Virus record (IMG/VR): IMGVR_UViG_3300025426_000056
Coordinates: 1-41,801 of that record
Source of the DNA: a virus
Direction: 5' to 3' (one strand)
DNA: 41,801 nt
Numbering within the stretch: the first letter of the stretch is position 1; each line of letters starts with the position of its first letter. Shown in pieces: positions 5,336-12,904 of this stretch. Made by a program: the position numbers and the translations under genes. The notes below the pieces were generated by a model. The model was not told the DNA's origin. It saw only the letters and a program-made list of their open reading frames with translations, and made no database searches.

Positions 5336-5498
5336 TGCTTTTATCCTTCACATATCGTTGGTCAATATCGAGTGAGCCTACATTCACATCAGGATCATCA
5401 ACCTGATTATTATTGCGTGTTAATTCTAAATATATTGTGACGCAGATCAATGCCAGCGGCACAATAAAAAAGATTGAGGCAATGATCGACAAAGTCAT
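5325..5498 (-). CDS. Single-pass small membrane protein (57 aa)
   Basis: The frame starts MTLSIIASIFFIVPLALICV, one strong transmembrane segment at residues 3-25, followed by a polar Asn/Asp-rich tail. The stop lies inside the next gene (11-base overlap) and the start follows a still smaller membrane-like frame, giving an unbroken tiling of the operon. The ribosome-binding site is weak. Function unknown. Confidence 0.5.
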   Translation of the reverse strand: MTLSIIASIFFIVPLALICVTIYLELTRNNNQVDDPDVNVGSLDIDQRYVKDKSNGN

Positions 5499-5502
5499 CA
5501 CA

Positions 5503-5583
5503 TCACCCGTTCACAGCGATATAAACACAAAACACTAACAACACGATTGAAACGGCTGCAATAGCGTCAGCGATCAAAAACAT
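5503..5583 (-). CDS. Possible micro-membrane protein (26 aa)
   Basis: A 26-codon frame beginning MFLIADAIAAVSIVLLVFCV, almost entirely one transmembrane helix. It fits exactly between the stop at 5588 and the start at 5498, which supports coding despite the size and the lack of a clear ribosome-binding site. It could instead be untranslated spacer. Confidence 0.35.
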   Translation of the reverse strand: MFLIADAIAAVSIVLLVFCVYIAVNG

Positions 5584-5587
5584 TATT

Positions 5588-5887
5588 TCATACTTCGTCA
5601 TTGTCAAACCCCTCTAGTTTTACATAAATATCATCATCACTTTTATATGGTATATGCGTCACAACATAACCAATTCGATTAACAAGATGATAACCACTTG
5701 TAAGGCAGGGAACGCCGTTATCATCGTCTTGATAAGTCCAGACTGTGTTAGTGCCTTCATTGGCAAGAGTTAAAATATAATCCAATTCTTCACCATACGT
5801 CTCATAAAACCATGAGTCATTGAAGTGATTAGGAATTGGTTGATAAAGATCATCAAATTGATCTTCTGATATAATTATAGTCGCCAT
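5588..5887 (-). CDS. Hypothetical phage protein (99 aa)
   Basis: An acidic soluble protein starting MATIIISEDQFDDLYQPIPN. No domain recognised. ATAGGAGATTGAGAT precedes the ATG, the same leader cassette found before both genes upstream and in other operons, so the three genes are likely made at similar levels. Confidence 0.7.
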   Translation of the reverse strand: MATIIISEDQFDDLYQPIPNHFNDSWFYETYGEELDYILTLANEGTNTVWTYQDDDNGVPCLTSGYHLVNRIGYVVTHIPYKSDDDIYVKLEGFDNDEV

Positions 5888-5898
5888 ATCTCAATCTC

Positions 5899-6414
5899 CT
5901 ATGTTTCTTCAGTTTCATCTTCATCTTGATCTTTATTGTCAAGCCAAGATTCATATTCATATTGCAGCATAACTTTTAACATATCGTTACCAACATTGTC
6001 AGCCCAATCTTCATTGTCAAATAATGTATAAATATCGCCTATCTCATAATCCTGACCAGAGGCATAAACGCCACAAAAACCCATACCAACCTCAAGATAA
6101 GCACATTCAACCTCATAACCCATAGATTCAAGCTTTTGCAGTATTTGAATAGGCGGCCCCCAAGGTGTCATAAAACCACCTTCACCCGATAAACCATCGT
6201 TAGAGACTGCAAAAGGATACCCCTCGCAAATATCCCATTTAATTCCCCAATTCTCTATACGCCATTCATACCAACCTTCACCAGAAAGCAAATGCTCTGG
6301 CATGGGTGAGAATGTCTCACAAAGCTTTCCTTTGTTAATGGCATCGCAGACTTTGTTCATCATAGCCACATCGTTATGGCTGATTTTAATACGATTTTCG
6401 CACCAGTTTGGCAT
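5899..6414 (-). CDS. Api92/YubB-like ferredoxin-fold protein (DUF1281 type)
   Basis: Begins MPNWCENRIKIS and contains WRIENWGIKWDICEG at about residues 50-65 and MTPWGPPIQILQKL further on. The MPNWC start with a later NWGxKWD block is the hallmark of the Api92-like ferredoxin-fold family, which is widespread in phages and plasmids; its function is unknown. The C-terminus is a long Asp/Glu tail. GGAGATTGAAAT provides the ribosome-binding site. Confidence 0.8.
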   Translation of the reverse strand: MPNWCENRIKISHNDVAMMNKVCDAINKGKLCETFSPMPEHLLSGEGWYEWRIENWGIKWDICEGYPFAVSNDGLSGEGGFMTPWGPPIQILQKLESMGYEVECAYLEVGMGFCGVYASGQDYEIGDIYTLFDNEDWADNVGNDMLKVMLQYEYESWLDNKDQDEDETEET

Positions 6415-6417
6415 ATT

Positions 6418-6651
6418 TCAATCTCCTATTTTCTCAATACGATCTAATTCTAATTCATGCCATTCACCATCATCACCTTCATAAGAAATCTCAATAATGT
6501 CAGCATGAACAGCATTTGATGAGTAACAATCTAAGCCGTTATTCATTTCTTCATGTAATTGTTGAACAATGTCGGCGTTGTCATCAGACTCGCACTCAAC
6601 TTTATATTTTTCGAGATAAGTAACTTCTCGTGTAATGTAATATGTTGGCAT
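6418..6651 (-). CDS. Hypothetical acidic phage protein (77 aa)
   Basis: Starts MPTYYITREVTYLEKYKVEC with alternating beta-strand character, then an acidic mid-section and LELDRIEKIGD at the end. No family recognised. Same GGAGATTGAAAT leader as the Api92-like gene four bases downstream; the pair are likely co-translated. Confidence 0.65.
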   Translation of the reverse strand: MPTYYITREVTYLEKYKVECESDDNADIVQQLHEEMNNGLDCYSSNAVHADIIEISYEGDDGEWHELELDRIEKIGD

Positions 6652-6720
6652 ATTTCAATCTCCATATAGTCAAGGTCGAATCACCTTGTATCAATAGAAA
6701 ACCACATAAGTCGGAAAGTG

Positions 6721-7641
6721 TCAACTGTCTTTCGAAAGAAGTTGATCGTTCCAATCGGTATCTGGCACTATTGGTAAATGAACAGTTACAGCCAAGCCTT
6801 GGCGTTTAATATTATAGGCTAGTTCATAAGCCTTATATTGGCCTGTGAAGCTTAGATCATGGTCTGCAAAGACATGAACCTCTTGGCATACTTTAGGCGG
6901 TATCCATTTAGCTAGCTGGTTGGCGTTGAGTGCTGCCCATACTGGCATATTGAAAAGAATAGAAGCGGATAAGGCTGTTTCTATTCCTTCAGCAATGCCC
7001 ATCACTTGATTTTCCGAACCAAGGCGAACGGCGGAACCTTCGGGAAGCGAGCCTTGCATCACTCTTCGGCCCACTTTATTGCCATGCTCATCAACATAGG
7101 TAATGTGAACATTCACAGCCTTGTTGTTAGGTGTAATAACCTTAGATAGCAAAGCAAAACACTGCAATCGCGTGTCAGGATAAACAATATCCTTGGCAAT
7201 ACGCAGTACTGAAGAAGGCATTTGGAGAGCCATAGAAGCCACCCCTCTGCTGGATAGGTACTTACCCACTGGATCAGTAGCTGATATAACCCCTGCGCGT
7301 TCCCATAGCATCCTCATGCGCCTCAAAAGTTCTTCTTCGCTAAACTGCCGCACCTGCTTATATTCTATCGTTAAATTGCTTAGATTCCTAATCTTAAAAG
7401 CAATGTCAGCAAATGGCATCTTTGTTTTCTTAGATAGCAAAGTAAATCCATCACCCGCGCCACAGTTTGAACAGAAATAAGTTCCTAAACCATCCCTGTC
7501 ATCAAACCGCCAGCGATCTTTACCACCACACAATGGGCATGGGCCGTGTCTATTGTTAAGGTACTTACGATCAATGCCAAACTCAGGCAAGATGGCTTGC
7601 CATTTTCCCTTGGCGTATTCCCTGATTTGCTCGCTATGCAT
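6721..7641 (-). CDS. DNA primase with zinc ribbon and TOPRIM domain
   Basis: A 306-residue primase that would make RNA primers for phage replication. The zinc ribbon is CPLC (Cys35, Cys38) and CSNC (Cys57, Cys60), the form seen in phage P4-alpha and T7 primases. The TOPRIM_3-type domain holds GIAEGIETALSA with catalytic Glu218 and FADHD with Asp260 and Asp262. There is no fused helicase domain; the adjacent SF2 helicase gene, overlapping by eight bases, may supply part of that role, although a replicative DnaB-type helicase is not seen. Confidence 0.88.
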   Translation of the reverse strand: MHSEQIREYAKGKWQAILPEFGIDRKYLNNRHGPCPLCGGKDRWRFDDRDGLGTYFCSNCGAGDGFTLLSKKTKMPFADIAFKIRNLSNLTIEYKQVRQFSEEELLRRMRMLWERAGVISATDPVGKYLSSRGVASMALQMPSSVLRIAKDIVYPDTRLQCFALLSKVITPNNKAVNVHITYVDEHGNKVGRRVMQGSLPEGSAVRLGSENQVMGIAEGIETALSASILFNMPVWAALNANQLAKWIPPKVCQEVHVFADHDLSFTGQYKAYELAYNIKRQGLAVTVHLPIVPDTDWNDQLLSKDS

Positions 7642-9112
7642 ATTTCGCTCTCGATTTTGCTTTGGCTATGTTGCGGTGTTTAATCCATGACGCAGTTGCG
7701 GGTTGCAATGGCAATGGGTCTTTGCGGAAGAATTGCTGCGGCTTTTCGTGAAACTTATCTTGATAGGCATAGAACGCCCAGCCATCCTTATAACCCTGAA
7801 TGCGAGCGTATTGGATTAACTCGCGGTAGAACGTCTCCATGAAGGTCGTATCAAATGTTGGTTTAGCAACTTTCTTGCCCCGTGTTATCTCAAGCAACTC
7901 ACCTGCGGCATTCTCAACTTTGTTCACAGCCTCAGCCTTAAAACCACATGATGGGCAGGTCGTTGTTTTAGGTGGTCTAAGGTAATGGCACTTAGGACAT
8001 TCCTTTGGCAGCAGTGTTGGTTTTTCTCTGGTTGAAGTGTTCTTGCTACCATCGTGCAGCTTATCGTGGTGGATGTCTGTAACAAAACCCAACCGCAAAG
8101 TTGTGTCACTATGGTCTAAGATCAAACAATGATCCTTACCAGCGGCAGTGCGTAATCCTCTGCCAATGATCTGCGTGTAAAGTATCTCAGACTTTGTTGG
8201 GCGGGCTAAGATGATGCAGCGAACATCCCAATCAATGCCAGTCGTCAGCGTTCCAACATTGCAAACGATTTTGATTTGACCAAGCGCAAACTTATTTGCA
8301 ATCTCTGTGCGTTCAGTCATATCAGTAAAAGCATCTTGATACGCAGTCGGTATGCCAGCCGCTTCAAACTCTTTTTGCAAGTGTTTAGCATGGAGGCGAT
8401 TAACGCAAAAGCAAAGTGTTGGTCTATATTCCGCCTTCTCAATCCATGTCGAGACAATATCTGCAACCAATGGCTGCTTATCCATCGCCTCACCTAAACC
8501 CTTCAACTCGTAATCGCCTGCCACAGTTTTAACACCGCGCAGATCGGGATGGCTTGGCGCAAATACCTTAAAATCACACAGATGCCCAAGTTCGATCAAC
8601 TTTTGAGTTGTTGTGCAAACAATCAGATCATCCCAGATCTTGCCCATACCCTTCGCCCATGGCGTTGCGGTTAGGCCAATGATCGGTATGTCCTGCCACT
8701 CAGGCATTGCGAACCATTTAGTGTAAAACTCAAACGTCACATGGCATTCATCAATGATGGCAATATCGAATAACCTAAGCTGACGGCGCATAAGTGTTTG
8801 AACCGATGCCACTTGCACCTGCGCTTTCGGATTAGTCAGTTCATGGTCGGCTTGAATAACGCCAATCTCGTTGGCAGGGATTCCGTTTTGGATAAATCTC
8901 TCGACAGTCTGGTCAATCAAGCTAATTGCGGGAACGCAGAAAATAACACGCCCGTTGTTTTCCCTAGCCAGACGAACGACTGAGGCAGCCATCACAGTCT
9001 TTCCTGCGCCTGTAGGCGCTTGAACAACTGGTCTGCGTTTGCCCGATTTAATCGCTTCTCTTAGCGCATCAATGGTTTCAAGCTGGTAGTCGCGTAATTG
9101 TATATCAAACAT
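7634..9112 (-). CDS. SF2 DEAD/DEAH-family helicase with C-terminal zinc ribbon
   Basis: A 492-residue helicase. Walker A is APTGAGKT (32-39), the DECH box is 121-124, LTATP is 147-151 and motif VI is QIIGRGLR (314-321). A zinc ribbon, CPKC (372-375) and CPSC (386-389), follows the second RecA-like domain. This layout is typical of phage and type I/III restriction-like DNA helicases that remodel forks or recombination intermediates. A repetitive AT-rich gap lies upstream, and the primase gene overlaps its end by eight bases. Confidence 0.88.
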   Translation of the reverse strand: MFDIQLRDYQLETIDALREAIKSGKRRPVVQAPTGAGKTVMAASVVRLARENNGRVIFCVPAISLIDQTVERFIQNGIPANEIGVIQADHELTNPKAQVQVASVQTLMRRQLRLFDIAIIDECHVTFEFYTKWFAMPEWQDIPIIGLTATPWAKGMGKIWDDLIVCTTTQKLIELGHLCDFKVFAPSHPDLRGVKTVAGDYELKGLGEAMDKQPLVADIVSTWIEKAEYRPTLCFCVNRLHAKHLQKEFEAAGIPTAYQDAFTDMTERTEIANKFALGQIKIVCNVGTLTTGIDWDVRCIILARPTKSEILYTQIIGRGLRTAAGKDHCLILDHSDTTLRLGFVTDIHHDKLHDGSKNTSTREKPTLLPKECPKCHYLRPPKTTTCPSCGFKAEAVNKVENAAGELLEITRGKKVAKPTFDTTFMETFYRELIQYARIQGYKDGWAFYAYQDKFHEKPQQFFRKDPLPLQPATASWIKHRNIAKAKSRAKYA

Positions 9113-9163
9113 GGCAATATCCCCTATATGTAATTATATATATTATATTTATTATAGATATAT

Positions 9164-9203
9164 AATACTCTTAGGTAATTATAAATACTCTTAGGTAAGT
9201 ATA
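9164..9203 (+). repeat. Two 20-bp tandem repeats in AT-rich DNA
   Basis: AATACTCTTAGGTAA occurs at 9164-9178 and 9184-9198; the 20-bp units agree at 19 of 20 positions. A weaker relative, GACTCCTAAGTAA, begins at 9330. The spacing of two helical turns suits side-by-side binding of one protein. Confidence 0.6.
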
Positions 9204-9413
9204 ATATATATAATATATTCTCTCTGGAATGGATAAGAATAGTTATATAGTACTGTATAGTAGTAGTTATATACTCAATGGTTAATATAGTAGTATTATA
9301 TATAATATATAATATATAGGGCATAGTTAGACTCCTAAGTAAACTATTGTCGTGCTGCCGCTTATCATGTATTATTGCTATGTTAGGGACTGGCAGGTCG
9401 CTAAGCATAGTTT

Positions 9414-9446
9414 GTGGTCTGATTAGCTGCACACTGGTCAGACCAC
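9414..9446. repeat. 9-bp perfect inverted repeat
   Basis: GTGGTCTGA (9414-9422) and TCAGACCAC (9438-9446) are exact inverted copies around 15 bases. No T run follows on either strand, so an operator or RNA hairpin is more likely than a terminator. It lies just after the stop of the amidotransferase-like gene. Confidence 0.6.
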
Positions 9447-9461
9447 CGACCTAAATCCGTA

Positions 9462-10151
9462 TCACTGATTTGCGCCTTCAACAAGCTTAACTACAAAATT
9501 CAACAAAAGCTTGTGATGTTCGCCGTTGTGCCAATGCTTGGCAAGGTATTTCTTGTCATACCAATTCTGCTGGCTTTCGGGATGGCAGCCAATCAAGCCG
9601 ACATTCCCCTGAATGATTGCCATAGGATCGCCGTTTACATACCGCGCAACTACCTCAGCAATACCAACGCCCTCAAAGGCGCACCCATCGTAGAAGAACA
9701 TCTGGAGGCTAACACCATACCAGAACACATCGGCGATGGTGCTGTACGACCTTCTAATGTCGCTGTCGGGGCGTTTGATATACTGGACTGGTTCAAGATC
9801 TGCCAAAAGATCAAAATAATTCCTTCCAGCCCAGTAAGCACCCATGCAAATGCCAAGGTAGCAACCACCGCTGGCTACATACTCAGCAATGATGTTCCCT
9901 TCCCGTCTCTTAAAAAAATCATAGTACTTATCAGCATCCCCTATGCCTCCCCCAAATGCCACAACATCAACGCCGTTTAAGGTGCTGAAATTAAACTGGC
10001 TTTCGTCAAAGATTTTGACATCATAATGGGGTGAAAAGATACCAACCATAGCCTCACAGCATTCCTGCGAACACTCAGGGTCATGCTGAAATATAGCCAT
10101 GCTTCTACGACCACGATTGGTCAGAAGCTTTTTTGATTGATACCCAGACAT
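9462..10151 (-). CDS. Class I glutamine-amidotransferase-like protein (BPL_N type)
   Basis: A 229-residue protein from the ATG at 10151, which has GAGGCGG as ribosome-binding site. It shows the flavodoxin-like amidotransferase fold: VVAFGGGIGDADKYY, then a nucleophile elbow GICMGAYWAG with Cys102, and CHPES with His190 and Glu192, a complete Cys-His-Glu triad. It resembles the N-terminal domain of eukaryotic biotin-protein ligase (BPL_N) more than GuaA or CarA, and no synthetase domain is fused. The substrate is unknown. It could take part in nucleotide or DNA modification, but no neighbouring modification genes are seen. Confidence 0.7.
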   Translation of the reverse strand: MSGYQSKKLLTNRGRRSMAIFQHDPECSQECCEAMVGIFSPHYDVKIFDESQFNFSTLNGVDVVAFGGGIGDADKYYDFFKRREGNIIAEYVASGGCYLGICMGAYWAGRNYFDLLADLEPVQYIKRPDSDIRRSYSTIADVFWYGVSLQMFFYDGCAFEGVGIAEVVARYVNGDPMAIIQGNVGLIGCHPESQQNWYDKKYLAKHWHNGEHHKLLLNFVVKLVEGANQ

Positions 10152-10155
10152 AATT

Positions 10156-10350
10156 TTACCGCCTCGTATGCAAAATAGCATAACACTCGTATTCTTTATG
10201 CCCATCATCTAAGCATTGTTGATTATATTTGTTAACTTGAGCAAAATGACCTATACTTCCGAAAATTACTGCAATTACAAAAATAACAATTATACTTACA
10301 GCAATTTTAAGAATATATTTATCCAATAAATCCTCAAATGTTCCCATCAT
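10156..10350 (-). CDS. Small single-pass membrane protein (64 aa)
   Basis: After MMGTFEDLLDKYI comes one transmembrane helix (about residues 14-35, KIAVSIIVIFVIAVIFGSI), then a polar tail with two Cys. The start overlaps the preceding stop as ATGA, and AAAAGGATTAA is the ribosome-binding site. Function unknown. Confidence 0.65.
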   Translation of the reverse strand: MMGTFEDLLDKYILKIAVSIIVIFVIAVIFGSIGHFAQVNKYNQQCLDDGHKEYECYAILHTRR

Positions 10351-10664
10351 TTAATCCTTTTCAATCGTGCTTCCATCATTGCATCAGCGATTTCATAAGC
10401 ACGTTCAGCTTGTCGCTCTACGGAAGCATTGGTCCTAAAAGATGTAAATGCTGCCATTGCAAAGCGGTCACGCATAGTTTCAGTATGAACTTGCATTCGT
10501 GGACTAGTAATATTGGTAATATTGTTCCCCAGAGATGATTCCAGTTCCTCAATGCGATTAGCGGCTTCGTCAAATAAATCAGAACTTAATGTGAAATTTT
10601 GATTTTTTGGATCACGAATCCATTGTTCAAAATTACGCAGTTGTTTAACGATATCCTGAGTCAT
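10347..10664 (-). CDS. Conserved phage protein of unknown function (105 aa)
   Basis: Mostly helical. DLFDEAANRIEELES (about residues 29-43) and MRDRFAMAAF (64-73) with AYEIADAMMEAR near the end match a pattern I recognise from small conserved phage proteins. No catalytic motif. It shares a four-base overlap with the downstream membrane protein gene. Confidence 0.7.
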   Translation of the reverse strand: MTQDIVKQLRNFEQWIRDPKNQNFTLSSDLFDEAANRIEELESSLGNNITNITSPRMQVHTETMRDRFAMAAFTSFRTNASVERQAERAYEIADAMMEARLKRIK

Positions 10665-10688
10665 TTTTCATCGTCCTTTTTTTCAAGA

Positions 10689-10898
10689 TCAATCATTTTT
10701 TATCTCCTTCTCATCTAATTCTTCACGCATATCTTTTATGGTCTGCTCTAATACTTCAACTTCTTTCTTTAAATATTCATTCTCTGTATATGCCCTTAAA
10801 ATGTCAGCAGTCATTTGTTCAACCGCATCCTTTTTAATAAGCACATACCCATCATTCATCATTTGCTGGTATGTTATTTGCCATTGCGCCATGTTCAT
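10689..10898 (-). CDS. Coiled-coil small protein (69 aa)
   Basis: Starts MNMAQWQITYQQMMNDGYVL; residues 25-66 form a charged coiled coil with Leu/Ile heptads ending in DEKEIKND. A start at the third codon (MAQWQ) is also possible. GAGAG sits just upstream. It overlaps the upstream gene by about 47 bases, more than is usual here, so a later start (MMNDGY) cannot be excluded. Confidence 0.55.
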   Translation of the reverse strand: MNMAQWQITYQQMMNDGYVLIKKDAVEQMTADILRAYTENEYLKKEVEVLEQTIKDMREELDEKEIKND

Positions 10899-11121
10899 CA
10901 CTCTCTAACGTATAACTAATTAACTGGCGGGCATCACCTATGCGAATTGCCTCTGGTTTGGTTTCATCTCTAAGTATTCTATCAATTTCAATCATAATGA
11001 ACTTAAAGATGCGGTTGCTGACATATAAACGTGCAATTTCTTCCTTTGCCAAGGGATAAGTGGCAAATGGGTCGCGCTTCATGTTCCTGAAAAGTTTATC
11101 TTCGTTCATCTCTATTTCCAT
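10852..11121 (-). CDS. Hypothetical phage protein (89 aa)
   Basis: Starts MEIEMNEDKLFRNMKRDPFA; helical and charged, with no domain recognised. GGAGTTACC upstream supports the first Met; a second Met four codons in also has a purine-rich leader. Function unknown. Confidence 0.6.
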   Translation of the reverse strand: MEIEMNEDKLFRNMKRDPFATYPLAKEEIARLYVSNRIFKFIMIEIDRILRDETKPEAIRIGDARQLISYTLESDEHGAMANNIPANDE

Positions 11122-11157
11122 TTCGGTAACTCCAACAAGTGGAGATTTGATTAAGTG

Positions 11158-11385
11158 TTATTTGATACGTTTTGTCAACCCAAATAATTCTATCAACTCT
11201 GTTTCCGATAAATAGGATAAATAATCCTTTAATTCCTCGTAGCTTGGCTTTTGGTTTTTACGCATAAAAGCCATGATTTTGACTGGGTCCAACCCAGCCA
11301 TTTTAGTCAAGCTTTCTAATTCTTTAAGATCGTCTGTAACGGCTGATAATCTGTCAGCTAGGTCAGCTATTGTCGTAGCCTTCAT
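11158..11385 (-). CDS. Hypothetical phage protein (75 aa)
   Basis: Starts MKATTIADLADRLSAVTDDL, with a helical middle (KELESLTKMAGLDPVKIMAF) and a basic end. TGGAGACGC at the right distance supports the ATG at 11385 over a TTG at 11400. It overlaps the RusA gene by 23 bases. Possibly a small DNA-associated protein, but no motif shows this. Confidence 0.6.
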   Translation of the reverse strand: MKATTIADLADRLSAVTDDLKELESLTKMAGLDPVKIMAFMRKNQKPSYEELKDYLSYLSETELIELFGLTKRIK

Positions 11386-11731
11386 CAAGCGTCTCCACAA
11401 TGATCAAAAAGGGCGGGCCTTCCTCAACCCACTTCGCTTCAAGCCATTGGCATTGGCAATCATCTGCCACGACGCCTCCAGACTGTAATGCATCATTTAC
11501 CGCTTTTGAGGATATGTTGTCTATATCTCTTTTGCGCTTATCTGGCTTTTTTGCCAAGACAGTCAATTTATAAAAGGATGTAATTGTTTTAACCCGTTCC
11601 AGAGAGAAAACTGCATGAGCCTGGGTAATCCAGTCAGTATATTCCTTGGATCGGTAAAGACCTTTGCCTCGCCCCCTGCGCCAAAGCCTATTAATAGATG
11701 GCGGACGGGGAACTTCAAACCTTACTATCAA
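11363..11731 (-). CDS. rusA: RusA-family Holliday junction resolvase
   Basis: A 122-residue protein, the usual RusA length. KRDIDNISSKAVNDAL carries Asp69, Asp71 and Lys76, and VVADDCQ carries Asp90. These match the catalytic Asp70, Asp72, Asp91 and Lys76 of E. coli RusA in spacing. It would cut four-way junctions made by the ERF/exonuclease recombination system encoded on the opposite strand, or clear branched DNA before packaging. Its start overlaps the end of the HTH regulator gene by 17 bases. Confidence 0.88.
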   Translation of the reverse strand: MIVRFEVPRPPSINRLWRRGRGKGLYRSKEYTDWITQAHAVFSLERVKTITSFYKLTVLAKKPDKRKRDIDNISSKAVNDALQSGGVVADDCQCQWLEAKWVEEGPPFLIIVETLDEGYDNS

Positions 11732-11915
11732 AGATGTCTGGCCTTAATTCTTCAGGTGTCATCTTCGACATCTTGGCAATAACATGAACGTGTTCTACGG
11801 GAATCTGTCTCCATTTGGATACAGCTTGCCGTGTAATTCCAAGCTTTCGGGCCAGATTGGACAAATTGCCGTTACGGGCGAACACAGTGGTAAGGATAGG
11901 GTTTCTTTCTTTCAT
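11715..11915 (-). CDS. Cro/YdaS-like helix-turn-helix regulator
   Basis: A 66-residue protein with LARKLGITRQAVSKWRQIPV as the helix-turn-helix and a C-terminal TPEELRPDIF, the signature of YdaS/Cro-type small regulators. First gene of the long minus-strand operon, facing a plus-strand operon, so it most likely binds the intergenic segment 11916-12015 and controls both. AGGAG lies only two bases from the ATG, which may limit its own translation. Confidence 0.85.
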   Translation of the reverse strand: MKERNPILTTVFARNGNLSNLARKLGITRQAVSKWRQIPVEHVHVIAKMSKMTPEELRPDIFDSKV

Positions 11916-11945
11916 TCTCCTAAAATGGCCAAGTATAAATAAATA

Positions 11946-11962
11946 GTCAACAGCTAATTGAC
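11946..11962. promoter_or_regulatory. Operator-like inverted repeat
   Basis: GTCAA (11946-11950) and TTGAC (11958-11962) form a dyad around CAGCTAA. The right arm overlaps the -35 box of the plus-strand promoter, so a bound regulator would block it. The adjacent Cro/YdaS-like protein is the obvious candidate. Confidence 0.45.
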
Positions 11963-11986
11963 AGGGGGTGCAAAATAATTCATAGT
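11958..11986 (+). promoter_or_regulatory. Putative promoter of the plus-strand recombination operon
   Basis: A perfect TTGACA (11958-11963), 17 bases, then CATAGT (11981-11986) with four of six consensus -10 bases. About 30 bases upstream of the first gene's ATG. Confidence 0.6.
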
Positions 11987-12015
11987 CGCTTCATTGATTG
12001 ATATGGAGAAACGAT

Positions 12016-12336
12016 ATGCAGAAGTTTTATCTACCTATATCCAGTAGTCACTTGCCACCCAAGTCACCACTTGGATTTATCTACGAACATGAAACATACC
12101 TTAGCATTAACAAGGTTGTATCTGATATTTATGACCAGCAGATCGAAAACATTATCCATGTTTATGAAATTGATCCTCAACGTGGGACTGTCCACGATGT
12201 GATGGTTGACATCTGCGAACTTATACGTCAGAGATACATTATTGATTTGCCATACATCGAAGATGGCAAGTACGAAATTGAAGCATTATTAGATCAACAC
12301 CAACCAACATGGAGATACGATTATGAAAATGTCTGA
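12016..12336 (+). CDS. Hypothetical phage protein (106 aa), first gene of the recombination operon
   Basis: The ATG at 12016 follows GGAGAAACGAT and gives MQKFYLPISSSHLPPKSPLG. An acidic helical half follows (DIYDQQIENIIHVYEIDP). No domain recognised. A TTG at 11998 would add six residues but lies too close to the promoter. It overlaps the ERF gene start by 14 bases. Confidence 0.65.
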   Translation: MQKFYLPISSSHLPPKSPLGFIYEHETYLSINKVVSDIYDQQIENIIHVYEIDPQRGTVHDVMVDICELIRQRYIIDLPYIEDGKYEIEALLDQHQPTWRYDYENV

Positions 12337-12904
12337 AACAATCGCAGAACTTGCCACCGCATTATCTAAGGCACAAGGCCAGATTGAGGCTGCGTCCAAA
12401 GGTTCTGTAAATCCACACTTCAAAAGCAGATACGCTGATCTTAATTCACTGCGTGATGCAATCCGTGAACCATTGGCAGTCAATGACCTTTCAATCATTC
12501 AGCTTCCTCGTGTGGACGGCAATCACGTAGAAGTTGAGACAATGCTTCTTCATAAATCAGGAGAATACATTGCTGAAACATTACGGATGCCATTCGGACA
12601 AAATAACGCACAGGCTATCGGGTCCGCTCTTACTTACTGCCGCCGTTATAGCTTGGGCAGCTTGCTTAACCTGTCTGCTGATGATGATGATGGTAATGCT
12701 GCCGTTGCGTTATCTGGGAAACAAGATAGCCAAGGAAGTTCTAAAGCTGAACATTCTAATATCAAGGATGAAGCAAAGAAAATAGCACAGGATGGCACAG
12801 AAGCTTTAATTGTGTGGTGGAATAACCTCACCAAAGAAAGCCGCGAATCATTTTCTAAAGATGATCTTGCAGAATTGAAAAAGATAGCTTCAAAGGTAAT
12901 CTAA
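12323..12904 (+). CDS. erf: ERF-family single-strand annealing protein
   Basis: A 193-residue recombinase of the ERF superfamily, which anneals complementary single strands during phage recombination and genome circularisation. Recognisable blocks are ALSKAQGQIEAASKGS, NPHFKSRYADLNSLRDAI and the conserved GSALTYCRRYSLGSLLNL followed by an Asp cluster. The C-terminal third is variable and helical, as usual for the family. It is followed directly by the exonuclease gene (stop and start share one base), a standard annealase/exonuclease pair. Confidence 0.9.
   Translation: MKMSETIAELATALSKAQGQIEAASKGSVNPHFKSRYADLNSLRDAIREPLAVNDLSIIQLPRVDGNHVEVETMLLHKSGEYIAETLRMPFGQNNAQAIGSALTYCRRYSLGSLLNLSADDDDGNAAVALSGKQDSQGSSKAEHSNIKDEAKKIAQDGTEALIVWWNNLTKESRESFSKDDLAELKKIASKVI

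Larger units (their letters stand above)
9113..9461. other. AT-rich intergenic region with tandem repeats and a dyad
   Basis: About 350 bases between helicase and amidotransferase-like genes. Positions 9124-9320 are almost entirely A/T, with TATA-type words that could act as unwinding DNA or as promoters for the helicase. An open frame of 102 codons (9124-9432, minus) spans it, but its Ile/Tyr/Thr-only composition indicates non-coding DNA. A 20-bp tandem repeat and a 9-bp inverted repeat are listed separately. Candidate origin or regulatory segment; not proven. Confidence 0.5.

Noticed and set aside
9124-9432. 102-codon minus-strand open frame in the AT-rich gap
   Set aside because: Its composition is nearly all Ile, Tyr, Thr and Asn, the result of TATA-type repeats; no ribosome-binding site or motif.
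9414-9446. Inverted repeat as a transcription terminator
   Set aside because: No T run on either strand and a 15-base loop.
9513-9980. 155-codon plus-strand frame opposite the amidotransferase-like gene
   Set aside because: The minus-strand frame has a full catalytic triad and a ribosome-binding site; this is its shadow.
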